From assembly GCA_963667605.2 (NCBI GenBank), contig CAXXUZ010000002.1, forward strand, positions 62,001 to 126,000: a stretch of 64,000 nucleotides of DNA. Direction: 5' to 3'. Source of the DNA: JADLGL01 sp963667605. Its GTDB lineage: Bacteria > Pseudomonadota > Alphaproteobacteria > Rhizobiales > Kaistiaceae. Made by a program: the position numbers and the translations under genes. Positions 53,264 through 61,104 of the stretch are shown piece by piece; position 1 is the stretch's first letter, and each line of letters starts with the position of its first letter. The notes under the pieces were generated by a model. That model saw only the letters and a program-made list of their open reading frames with translations. It ran no database searches and had not been told where the DNA came from.

Positions 53264-53533
53264 TCAAGCCTGCTGGCTCGGTCCCATGCGCATGAAATCT
53301 GGGACGAAGAAGGCGGCTTGGCCGATCGCGAACATCAGCGCCATTCCGGCCGTTTCGGGGCCGGAGAGGATGAGTGCGGTGGCGGCGACGATGATGACAT
53401 AGGCGGAGCCATGGGCGACCAGCAACCGTGCCAATTGGCCGAGCCTCCGTCCGAACATCCACACCCCCAACCGAATCGCCGGGGTCAGGATGAACCACAC
53501 CCAGAACAACACCGCGGCGGTTGGGAATTCCAT
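53264..53533 (-). CDS. Small membrane protein
   Basis: 89 residues from ATG 53533, which has GGAGGGG at good spacing. Three membrane segments: FPTAAVLFWVWFILTPAIRL, LLVAHGSAYVIIVAATALIL and GMALMFAIGQAAFFVPDFM. Resembles the protein at 51775-52050 in length and topology. It heads a two-gene unit with the gene at 52297-53238. Confidence 0.62.
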   Translation of the reverse strand: MEFPTAAVLFWVWFILTPAIRLGVWMFGRRLGQLARLLVAHGSAYVIIVAATALILSGPETAGMALMFAIGQAAFFVPDFMRMGPSQQA

Positions 53534-53644
53534 CAGCTCCCCTCCAAAGGCTCTCCTGCCCGGAGGCTTATGGCAGATTGCGTCGGTTTCGTCCTCACTA
53601 CGGCGATTTGAGTCCCGCAATTCGTTTTCACCAAGCCGGGAAGC

Positions 53645-53809
53645 ATGCGCAAGCGGCTGCCGCGCTGGTACAAGGCAATGCTCAAGGCCGACGTCGCGCC
53701 CAACCAAATCACCTTCAGCACTCCGGTCGCCAAAGCGGAAAGCGAAGCCAGCGCCGAGCGCTGGTGCGAGGCCATGCGTACAGTAGGGATCGCGTCCAAG
53801 GGGCGGTAG
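53645..53809 (+). CDS. Mini-ORF resembling a pentatricopeptide repeat fragment
   Basis: 54 codons, ATG 53645 to TAG 53809. The sequence contains WYKAMLKADVAPNQITFS and ERWCEAMRTVGIASKG. This looks like one PPR unit plus the edges of its neighbours (pattern W-x3-M-x3-V-x-P-N-x-I-T-F-S ... W-x3-M-x3-G-I). PPR proteins are common in eukaryotic organelles and rare in bacteria. A stop lies just upstream (TGA at 53608) so it is short as it stands, either a remnant or a chance frame. No clear ribosome site. Confidence 0.35.
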   Translation: MRKRLPRWYKAMLKADVAPNQITFSTPVAKAESEASAERWCEAMRTVGIASKGR

Positions 53810-53810
53810 T

Positions 53811-54008
53811 TCACTCTTGCCGGGCTGTCTCCGACGCCGTGCGCGGCGGGCGGCGGATCAGGCGAAATGCCGCTTTCCGCGATTTCATCCAGTCTTCAAG
53901 CTCGCGGCTGCAAACGATGCAATTGAACGGATCGCGTAAGCGGATCAGCGTTTGCGTCTCTTGGCGATCATAGATTGCGCCGCAGTCACATCGGACAGTC
54001 GATCTCAT
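53811..54008 (-). CDS. Small zinc-ribbon-like protein
   Basis: 65 residues. Two Cys pairs (RCDCGAIYD and FNCIVCSRE, i.e. C-x-C ... C-x2-C) suggest a zinc ribbon. The tail is basic (RLIRRPPRTASETARQ). Start at ATG 54008 or a TTG three codons earlier; no strong ribosome site. No family name assigned. Confidence 0.5.
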   Translation of the reverse strand: MRSTVRCDCGAIYDRQETQTLIRLRDPFNCIVCSRELEDWMKSRKAAFRLIRRPPRTASETARQE

Positions 54009-54114
54009 GGCTGTCAATATGGCAGCTTGCCGATCACGATTCCAAGGCGAAGGTTGGCGTTTCGGTGCGTCTGCCGGGGGCCGGCCGAAGGGAGTTGCTG
54101 AGGGACGATAAGCA

Positions 54115-54138
54115 AAGGCCCCGCCGAAGCGGGGCCTT
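54115..54138 (-). terminator. Terminator after porin gene
   Basis: Perfect hairpin AAGGCCCCGC-loop-GCGGGGCCTT with a modest T-rich tail on the minus strand, 28 bases past the porin stop. Same design and loop (CGAA) as the terminator at 45012-45035. Confidence 0.7.
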
Positions 54139-54166
54139 GCCGAATATTCTGATTGACGCGGTAGGC

Positions 54167-54697
54167 CTAGTAGGTTGGGTGCCAGTTGAGGCCGCCCTGA
54201 ACCGTGAGGCCGCCAATGCCGCCGCCAATTGTGCCCATGGCCTTGGCCTCGGCGAAGACCGATACCGACTGGCCGACGGCCACTTCCATACCGCCGCCGG
54301 CGGTGTAGATCGGAGTGCCGCTGATGATGCCGAGTCCTGCCTCGCCAAAGAGCAGGAAATTGCCGCCTAGGATGTAGCCGAGGCGGCCATTGAGATCGCC
54401 TTCAAGGCCGAGGCCTCCGCCGAAAGCAACGCCGGCCTGAGCTTCGATGCCGGCGAGGAGGCCGCCGCCCATGACGAAGTTGTAGCCGGCTTGCAGCCCA
54501 GCCTGGCCGAAGCCAAAGCCGAAGGTGTATCCGCCATAGGCGCCGATATAGGGGCCGGCCCAATCGAACGTCGGCGCCGGAATCGATGGGGGTGGCGGTG
54601 GTGCGCTCACCATGATCGGCGTGAGATCAGCCGCATTGGCCGCGATCGCGTTCATCAGCACGAACGCGCCTGCGGATAGTGTACTCTTTACAAGCAT
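54167..54697 (-). CDS. Small outer-membrane porin-like protein
   Basis: 176 residues from ATG 54697 (GGAG upstream). The signal peptide (MLVKSTLSAGAFVLMNAIAA) is followed by a Pro-rich spacer (SAPPPPPSIPAP) and FDWAGPYIGAYGGYTFGFG, the same opening as in the porin at 6437-7207. The remainder is Gly-rich with alternating strands and closes GLTVQGGLNWHPTY. It is shorter than normal eight-stranded members and very Gly-rich, so it may be a minimal barrel. Confidence 0.75.
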   Translation of the reverse strand: MLVKSTLSAGAFVLMNAIAANAADLTPIMVSAPPPPPSIPAPTFDWAGPYIGAYGGYTFGFGFGQAGLQAGYNFVMGGGLLAGIEAQAGVAFGGGLGLEGDLNGRLGYILGGNFLLFGEAGLGIISGTPIYTAGGGMEVAVGQSVSVFAEAKAMGTIGGGIGGLTVQGGLNWHPTY

Positions 54698-54892
54698 TGG
54701 GGTCTCCGTAGGGGCATTAGGAAAGGTTAGCAATTAGCTTGCAAACTCCTAACAACTTGTTTGCATCTTCCTTCATGTGACAGCGGCCTCGTCGTCAATT
54801 CGACCGTTGTTATCGTGTCTGCGGCGGGCCAGGCCGATCCCCCTCGGTCGTTTTACATCGGTCAAATGGTGCCGAGCGGACGCCAAAGAAAG

Positions 54893-54922
54893 GACCCCGC
54901 CTGCTTTGGAGCGGGCGGGGCC
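54893..54922 (-). terminator. Terminator after glycine-zipper gene
   Basis: Inverted repeat GGACCCCGCC / GGCGGGGCC (one G-T type mismatch) with TTTCTTT following on the minus strand, about 87 bases past the stop of the gene at 55009-55389. Confidence 0.65.
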
Positions 54923-55008
54923 AAGTGGTGGAGGGAGGGGAGCAAGACGAAGAAATACTTTGGGGTGAGAACTGGCGACGGGGAGGGACCGCCGCCAGCT
55001 TTGAAGGG

Positions 55009-55389
55009 TTAGAGCCAGGGGTAGGAAAGCGGGGCACCGTAGATGCAATTGGTGTAGGCGTTGTTGTACTCGGCCTGCCATTGCGGCTGACCAACAATCG
55101 CACCGCCGACCACGCCGGCACCGGCGCCAACGACCGCACCAGCAATCGGGGTGCCGAACAAGAAGCCGCCGACCAGGGCACCAAAGCCGGCGCCGATCAG
55201 ACCGCCAACGGCGACGCGAGTGCCACGATGCCCGGCACGCCAATTGGCGTAATCACGGGCATACATGTCACAGGCCTGGGTCGAGCGAACGGTCTGTGGG
55301 GAGTTATGATGGGCCGAAGCGGTTGCGGTGGTGGCGCCGATCATGGCGAATGAGAGAGTGGCTGCGATCAGGGTCATGGAGATGTTCAT
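55009..55389 (-). CDS. Exported glycine-zipper protein
   Basis: 126 residues from ATG 55389 (GGAA at suitable spacing). A signal peptide (MNISMTLIAATLSFAMIG, cleavage near ASA) precedes a short loop with a Cys (QACDMYARDYANWRAGHRG) and a long glycine zipper (VAVGGLIGAGFGALVGGF, then GAVVGAGAGVVGGAIVG), ending in an aromatic tail with a second Cys (NNAYTNCIYG). This is the layout of small envelope glycine-zipper proteins in alphaproteobacteria; such segments pack in membranes. Function unknown. Confidence 0.75.
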   Translation of the reverse strand: MNISMTLIAATLSFAMIGATTATASAHHNSPQTVRSTQACDMYARDYANWRAGHRGTRVAVGGLIGAGFGALVGGFLFGTPIAGAVVGAGAGVVGGAIVGQPQWQAEYNNAYTNCIYGAPLSYPWL

Positions 55390-55745
55390 GGTCTTGTTCC
55401 TCAGAGCTTGGGGTCGATGGTTGCGACCGGTTTGAATTCGGTGATGCGGTTTTGACAAAGCAGCGCTGAACCGAGTCTGAGGCGGTTGTTATGTTCTGTT
55501 CAGCTTGGAAAAAATGGCAGGCTATTGCCACTTTCGGGCCCAAAATTTTCTTGAGAAGCCTGGGCCGAATGGGCAGGCCGTCCTGTTCGGCGGCGACCCG
55601 CGCTTCACATCGGTGAAATCCGCAAGAGATGCCCGCCGCGCAGCGGCCGATCAAACCGAGATCGGGCAAGCCGGGTCAGAAATGTCGATCGTTGGCCGCA
55701 GTTGGCCCCACCGACTTCTTCAACGGATCGAATCCCGACCGCCGC
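55390..55745. other. Intergenic region
   Basis: 356 bases upstream of the glycine-zipper gene and downstream of the rhomboid gene. Nothing gene-like, and no strong hairpin was seen. Confidence 0.45.
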
Positions 55746-56684
55746 TCAAGTCAGTGCGAACACCCAGGCAGTGGCGAAGATGCCAAGCGCGGCGCCGCCG
55801 TAGCGGATCTGGGCTCGCCAGTCCTTTCGCAAATAGTCGTTGGCGAAATGCAGGACGAAGGCGAGCATGATACCGGCGGCGAAGCCGGCCAGATGGCCGC
55901 CAATATCGGTGCGTTCGCCACCGATGCCGAGAAAAACGAGCAGCATCAGGCCAGCCGCAAGCGGGGCGTAACGGCGCAATCCGGACTGCGAAAAGCGTTG
56001 TCGCTGCCACGTGAGGGCAGCCAAAAGGCCGAGCGCGCCGAACACCGCGGTTGATGCGCCGATGGCGGCGTGGTTGCCGGAATGGAAGATCGCGCTCAAC
56101 ACATTGCCTAAGCCGCCGGCGAGGAGAATCGACAACCAACCAAGGCCGGCGCCCAGGATCTGCGAGACGAAGATCGCGAAGAAGCTGCCGAAGACAACAT
56201 TCGACATCAAATGACCGAGATCGGCGTGGAGGCCGAGTGAGGTGAAGGCCCGCCACCATTCGCCGTTGGTAATGGCGCCGGCCTGCGCTGCGCCGGCACT
56301 GAACCAGTCGAGTGAAAACAATCCACCTTCGGCGGCAGCCTGCACAAAGACGATGACCGCGGTGAAGATCAGCGCGCCATCGATGACTTGCGATACCGAG
56401 AAGGGTGGCTGCTCAATCGGCCGCGGCTGGTTTTCGATCGTGTAGGCTTGGAGCTGATACTCCGCCCGCTCTGCGTCCGGCGCCGTAACCAGCAGACCGA
56501 TCCCCCACGGCTGCTTGATCAACAAGCAGTTGATGCTCATTGCGATCAGCACAAGCGCGTGTTGTTCGGCCTCCCAGCGCTTCTGAAACTGCCGGATCTC
56601 AACCCAACGATTTTCCGCGTCGTTCGCCAAAAGACCACAGCCCCGGTTCTGAGCAACGAGACATCCTAGCGCCACGCGGCTCAT
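55746..56684 (-). CDS. Rhomboid-family intramembrane serine protease
   Basis: 312 residues from ATG 56684 (an earlier in-frame start at 56768 is possible). An N-terminal soluble domain (~residues 10-75: KRWEAEQHALVLIAMSINCL and EYQLQAYTIENQ) precedes the membrane core. The core has WWRAFTSLGLHADLGHLMSNVVFG (the H-x4-H-x3-N type loop), the catalytic Ser in AIGASTAVFGALG and the catalytic His in DIGGHLAGFAAG. The Ser-His dyad is complete, so it should be active. The substrate is unknown. Confidence 0.85.
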   Translation of the reverse strand: MSRVALGCLVAQNRGCGLLANDAENRWVEIRQFQKRWEAEQHALVLIAMSINCLLIKQPWGIGLLVTAPDAERAEYQLQAYTIENQPRPIEQPPFSVSQVIDGALIFTAVIVFVQAAAEGGLFSLDWFSAGAAQAGAITNGEWWRAFTSLGLHADLGHLMSNVVFGSFFAIFVSQILGAGLGWLSILLAGGLGNVLSAIFHSGNHAAIGASTAVFGALGLLAALTWQRQRFSQSGLRRYAPLAAGLMLLVFLGIGGERTDIGGHLAGFAAGIMLAFVLHFANDYLRKDWRAQIRYGGAALGIFATAWVFALT

Positions 56685-57105
56685 TGAGCCAATGCGGCGG
56701 CTGCCTACATCTGGGGTCGCAACCGGCGCCTGCCAAGCGCGAGACTCGATCAAGCCGGAAAATTGCAAGTGAGGACACGCATTGATGCCGGCGAGCCGCC
56801 GGGGATGGCCGCGACCTGTTCGGGTTGACGAAGCGGTCGGCCGCGTGGATCTACGACAGCGCCGCGATCATACTCGAGGGCGAGGTAGGGGGCCGGTCGC
56901 AGATTACTTTTTCAGGTCGATCGGGGCACTGGTCCAATCAGCCGAATCCTCCAGCGAAGGCCACCAAGTCCCGACAATTTCTTTGCCGGATGCAACCCAC
57001 TCCTAACCATCCAAGGTGGCAGTTTCGTAACCGCCAGCCGCTAGTGATCAGACGGCTTCGACCGGGTGCATCTGCACTCGGCGACCGATTGGGCGAGCGA
57101 GCAAT
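56685..57105. other. Intergenic region between rhomboid and diguanylate cyclase genes
   Basis: 421 bases between two divergent genes (part may belong to a longer rhomboid N-terminus up to 56768). I see no other gene or repeat. Confidence 0.4.
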
Positions 57106-58284
57106 ATGGAGCTGGATTCCACAACCGTTGTCGCCACAGGGGCTTTTGTCGCCGGGATGAGTGGGTCGTTCCTGCTGCTTGCCGGGGGACAATTGCAGGA
57201 GGCGCGCCCGGCGATGGTCTGGGGGGTGGCAAATCTCTTGATTGCGCTGGCGATGATGCTGGTGCTTCAAGGCAACGACTATGACCTTGCGTTCTTGGCG
57301 CTGATGGCGGCGGGGGCGCTGACCTGGATCGCGATCGCCCGGTTCAATAAAAGGACGGTTCCGCTTTCCTATCTCGTGGCCGGCCTGGCGAGTTGGGTGA
57401 TTATCTCGCTGGGGCCATGGGAATTCCAATTCGGCACCCGCTCGGCGATCTTCCTGGTCATCGCCAGCGGATATTTTGTTGCCTGTGCGGCCGAACTTTG
57501 GCGTGAACGTCAAGAAGTGTTGCCCGGACGTTGGCCGCTGCTTGCGCTGGTGGCGATGTACTCGCTCGCGGTTCTGCTCGGGGCGGTAATGCTTTCCGGC
57601 TTGGCCGACCCACCGCCTTCGTTGCCGGTGAGCGTGCTCGCAGTGGTCTATGTGTCGGCGGTCGCGTTCACCATTGGGACGGCGGTCTTCATGGTGGCGA
57701 TAACCAAAGAAAGGTCGGCTGCCGATCAAGCACTGACGGCGTCGAAAGATTCACTAACTGGTTTAGCCGGTCGCGGCGCGCTGCTGGCGTCGGGCGATCT
57801 GGCGATGAAACGTTCCCTTGCCATGGGGCGACCGGTAGCGATCGCGCTCTTCGACCTTGACCATTTCAAGTCGATAAATGACACCTTCGGCCATAGGACT
57901 AGCGACGCGGTGCTTTGTCGTTTCGCCGAGAGCGCCAAGGCGAGCTTCCCGTCGGACGCTCCCCTCGGGCGCGTCGGCGGTGAGGAGTTTGTTGCGGTTC
58001 TTGAGGGCGCCGGGCGCCAAACGGCTCTGAACATCGCCGAGCGGGTTAGAACGGCTTTTGCCGCCGGTTGCGTTTGGGTGGACGGCAAGCCGGTTCGAGC
58101 CACGGTTAGTTCGGGGATCGCGGTGATCGAGCCGGGTGATGCTGTTGAAAGCCTTGAGGAACTGCTCCACCGGGCTGACGGGGCGCTGTTTGCGGCCAAG
58201 GAATCCGGCCGCGATCGGGTTAGCCTCGGGAAGCCGTTGGAGACCGGGTCGGAGCCCAACACCGAGATCAACCGGGCCTTCTAA
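57106..58284 (+). CDS. Membrane diguanylate cyclase (GGDEF)
   Basis: 392 residues. Seven or so membrane segments occupy residues ~10-205, an unnamed sensor region. The GGDEF domain follows (~215-380), with DSLTGLAGRGALL, FDLDHFKSINDTFGH and the active-site GRVGGEEFVAVLE. The GGEEF motif and the upstream metal-binding Asp are intact, so it should synthesise cyclic di-GMP. The broken gene at 60281-63107 has the same layout and is a paralogue. Confidence 0.87.
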   Translation: MELDSTTVVATGAFVAGMSGSFLLLAGGQLQEARPAMVWGVANLLIALAMMLVLQGNDYDLAFLALMAAGALTWIAIARFNKRTVPLSYLVAGLASWVIISLGPWEFQFGTRSAIFLVIASGYFVACAAELWRERQEVLPGRWPLLALVAMYSLAVLLGAVMLSGLADPPPSLPVSVLAVVYVSAVAFTIGTAVFMVAITKERSAADQALTASKDSLTGLAGRGALLASGDLAMKRSLAMGRPVAIALFDLDHFKSINDTFGHRTSDAVLCRFAESAKASFPSDAPLGRVGGEEFVAVLEGAGRQTALNIAERVRTAFAAGCVWVDGKPVRATVSSGIAVIEPGDAVESLEELLHRADGALFAAKESGRDRVSLGKPLETGSEPNTEINRAF

Positions 58285-58369
58285 ACACTCGACAATGCAA
58301 ATTTGCTGCAGCGGGAAAGCGGCGGCACCGGGAGGGGAGGTCGCCCGATGCCGCCCTGCGTCACTTGCG

Positions 58370-58978
58370 TTAATTGCTAGCGACGATCTGGACCACCGGG
58401 ACCACCGGGACCGCCCGGTCCAACCGGGGCGCCGGGGTGCCGGGGCGCTGCGGTGCCTGTTGCGCGGGACGATCGCCAGCGCCGCGACCGCCATCACCGG
58501 CCTGGTTGAGCCGCCGGAGAATGTTGGCGAGGGCGGCGTTGAACTCCTCTTCGGTGATCAGGCCGTCGCCGCCGGCGTCAAGCGCCTGGAATTGGTCCAC
58601 CATCTGTTCGAAGAGATGGGCCAGCCATAGCGCCTGAAACTCCTCGAGCGACAGGACCCCATCGCCATTGGCGTCGTAGGTGGCGAGTTCCTCGGCCCTG
58701 ACGGCGTTGAGCTCCTCCTGGGTGACGATGCCATCGCCATCGGTGTTGTAAGTGGCCATCAAATGGCGAACATTGGCGATGAGATCGCCTGGGCCGCCGC
58801 GCCCGCCCGGGCCGCCGGGACCGCCTTGCCTGGCATGGTCTTGTGCGGCGCGGGGATGGAACGCAACGGCTCCGACGTCGTTGGCATCTTGAGCGTAACT
58901 GGGCGCGACAACGAATGCCGTGCCGAGGCCCGCGGTCAGCGCGGTGGCGAGAGTGACTAGTTTGCTAGATCTTTTCAT
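58370..58978 (-). CDS. Exported EF-hand protein
   Basis: 202 residues from ATG 58978 (GGAGGGG upstream). The signal peptide (MKRSSKLVTLATALTAGLGT) is followed by a Gly/Pro/Arg-rich linker (RQGGPGGPGGRGGPGD) and three EF-hand-like loops: NTDGDGIVTQEE, DANGDGVLSLEE and DAGGDGLITEEE. The tail is Pro/Ala-rich. It probably binds calcium or related ions in the periplasm. The loops lack the Pro at position 2 seen in lanmodulin. Stands between two unrelated genes. Confidence 0.78.
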   Translation of the reverse strand: MKRSSKLVTLATALTAGLGTAFVVAPSYAQDANDVGAVAFHPRAAQDHARQGGPGGPGGRGGPGDLIANVRHLMATYNTDGDGIVTQEELNAVRAEELATYDANGDGVLSLEEFQALWLAHLFEQMVDQFQALDAGGDGLITEEEFNAALANILRRLNQAGDGGRGAGDRPAQQAPQRPGTPAPRLDRAVPVVPVVQIVASN

Positions 58979-59373
58979 GTCGATCCCCTCCAGGGGTGGG
59001 GGGGGGTTGAACGAGGGAGGATCTAGGGTCGGATGCGCGCCCAAATTAGGCGGCAAAGTGCCTAGTTTGTATCAAGAGGAGTCACGATCGCCGGGCGCGA
59101 CGTCTCGATACAATTTTCATCGGAAAGGTCCGATTTTCTTGCGGAGCAGTGTCGGAATCGGCTCTCATTTCGTCCAGATGCGCGGTCTTGCCGGCGCCAT
59201 TGGTGCCGAGAAGGGCGAACAATTCGCTCCGGGCGATCGGGAAGGAGCGGGATTAGCGGCGGGTTAGGCGAACAGGTGGCGACAAGGGAAGACGGAGCGA
59301 CACTGAGGAATTGGATACAAGACCCGAACGTTACGGGCCCCCGTGGATCGGGAATTGCCGTCAGGCTGCAAGC
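58979..59373. other. Intergenic region with an ABC-ATPase relic
   Basis: 395 bases. On the minus strand around 59186-59235 one frame reads ELFALLGTNGAGKT, a Walker A loop of an ABC transporter ATPase. It is not followed by the rest of the domain, so it appears to be a short gene relic. The rest shows nothing. Confidence 0.5.
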
Positions 59374-59592
59374 CTAGTAGTCAACGACCTGTTGGGCCGG
59401 ATTGAAGCAATTGTTGAACTCGGCCCGAAGCTGCTGCTCATAGAGCGCGATTTCCGATTCCGGCACCGCCTCCCAGGGATAGCGACTCTTCACTCTGTGG
59501 GGTTCGGCAGTTGAACAACCGACCTTGGACACTTGACCGGATCGATAGGGCAGGCTCAATCGTGCCGCAACAGAAACAGCGACCGACAGCAA
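59374..59592 (-). CDS. Possible small protein overlapping pyrE start
   Basis: Up to 72 codons. The C-terminal half (RYPWEAVPESEIALYEQQLR and EFNNCFNPAQQVVDY) reads like a real amphipathic protein; the N-terminal half is doubtful and a GTG start about 22 codons in is possible. No family recognised. It overlaps the 5' part of pyrE on the other strand. Confidence 0.33.
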   Translation of the reverse strand: MLSVAVSVAARLSLPYRSGQVSKVGCSTAEPHRVKSRYPWEAVPESEIALYEQQLRAEFNNCFNPAQQVVDY

Positions 59593-60182
59593 TCTTGCGA
59601 AGCGAATCTAGATCTCCCAGCCAACCATTGTCCTCGCAGGAGCGAGCCCGGCTGATCGCGATTATCCGCGACCGCTCATTCGCCACCGGGCGGTTCAGGC
59701 TCGCCTCGGGGCGGGAGAGCAATCTCTATTTCAATCTCAAGCCGACCTTGCTGCATCCGGAGGGGGCCTATTTGACGGCCAAGGCGCTGTTGGCGTTCGC
59801 TCAAGAGCTGGAGCCGGATTTCATCGGTGGGATCGAAATGGGGGCAGTGCCGATCGTCGGTGCTCTGGCCGCGGTTGGCTACGCCGCCGGGCGTCCGGTT
59901 GCCACTTTCATTGTCCGCAAGGCGCGCAAGGATCACGGCACCAAGCTCGGAATCGAGGGGCTGAAGAAAGATGAAACGCTGGCCGGGCATCGCGTCGTCA
60001 TTGTCGACGACGTGACCACGACAGGCGGGTCGACGGTCAAGGCGATCGAGGAAGCGAGGGCTGCCGGCGCCAATGTCGCCGATGCGATCAGCATTGTCGA
60101 TCGCGAGGAGGGCGCGGTGGAAAATCTCGCCGCGATCGGCGTCGCTCTCCGCTCGGTTCTGAAGGCAAGCGATTTCGTCTGA
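59562..60182 (+). CDS. pyrE: Orotate phosphoribosyltransferase
   Basis: Pyrimidine synthesis: joins orotate with PRPP to give OMP. About 206 residues from a GTG at 59562; the frame is open back to 59511. The family N-terminus is LIAIIRDRSFATGRFRLASG and on to LYFNLKPTLLHPEG. The PRPP-binding motif is VVIVDDVTTTGGST, and GGIEMGAVPIVGALA and FIVRKARKDHGTK carry the catalytic Lys residues. The exact start is uncertain; the function is secure. Confidence 0.88.
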   Translation: MPQQKQRPTAILRSESRSPSQPLSSQERARLIAIIRDRSFATGRFRLASGRESNLYFNLKPTLLHPEGAYLTAKALLAFAQELEPDFIGGIEMGAVPIVGALAAVGYAAGRPVATFIVRKARKDHGTKLGIEGLKKDETLAGHRVVIVDDVTTTGGSTVKAIEEARAAGANVADAISIVDREEGAVENLAAIGVALRSVLKASDFV

Positions 60183-60280
60183 TTGGGACACAACGCCGCG
60201 GATCGGTCGGTTAAGGAGAAATAAGCAGTTTGGCGTCACTCTTCCTCTCCACCGGGCAGGAGTCGGCAGCGTTTTCAACT

Positions 60281-61104
60281 GATCTTCGACGCATCCACGC
60301 TTTTCGTCGTCATTGTTGCGGCGGCATTCGCCAACGCTTCCCTGTTGGGTTGGAGCTGGTGGCAGAATCGCTCCGAGCTCAGCCTTTTGTGGATGTGCGT
60401 TGGCTTCGGCGTTGCCGGGGTCGGTAATCTTCTCTTCGCCGGCAGGGAGACAATCCCCGAGCTGTGGTCGATCGATTTGGCGAACGGTTTCATCGTCTAC
60501 TCGTTGGCGATGATTTGGGTGGTCGTCTGAACTTCAACAATCGCCCTCTGCCGCAATGGGCGGCCCCCGCCGGTTTCGTAGTTTGGATGGCGCTGATCCA
60601 GGTGCCGGCGATCGGCGATGCATTTGAATGGCGCGTGGTGGTCTTCTCGACGATTGGCGCTTTCTATTGCCTTCTTGCGGCGCGCGAATTGTGGGTGCGC
60701 GACGGTTTGAAAAGCCGGTTTCCGATGGCTCTTCTGCTCGGGTTCCATGCCATCGTGCTGATGATTCGTATTCCGGCGGTGCTGGTTGAGGCCGGCACTC
60801 TGGCTCCGGAATTCGGCGGTCGGTGGTTTGCGCCGATGGCCCTGGAGGCGCTGGTGTTTATTCAGGCGCTGGCGATGTTGACGCTGTCGTTGACCAAGGA
60901 GCGGGCAGAGCGGCGGCTGCGCTCGATGGCTCTCTCTGACCCGCTGACCGGTCTCGCCAATCGCCGCGCTTTCTTCGATCAGGGCGCGGCGCTGATTGCC
61001 GGATGCGTCCGCGGCAAACGTCCGACGTCGCTGATTGCATTTGATCTCGATCGCCTCAAGCAGATCAACAACACGTATGGCCATCCGTTCGGAGACGCCA
61101 TGCG
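60281..61104 (+). pseudogene. Diguanylate cyclase pseudogene, 5' part
   Basis: Front part of a membrane GGDEF protein similar to that at 57106-58284. One frame gives LIFDASTLFVVIVAAAFANA and further membrane segments until MIWV near 60523. A one-base deletion then shifts the frame to GGRLNFNNRPLPQWAAP, the remaining membrane segments and the front of the GGDEF domain (SDPLTGLANRRAFFD, FDLDRLKQINNTYGHPFGDAM). An IS1380-type element starts at 61105. No good start codon is visible at the 5' end (first in-frame candidate is CTG 60281). Confidence 0.82.

Noticed and set aside
58370..58978. Lanmodulin
   Set aside because: The EF-hand loops lack Pro at position 2 and the spacing and length differ; kept as a generic EF-hand protein.
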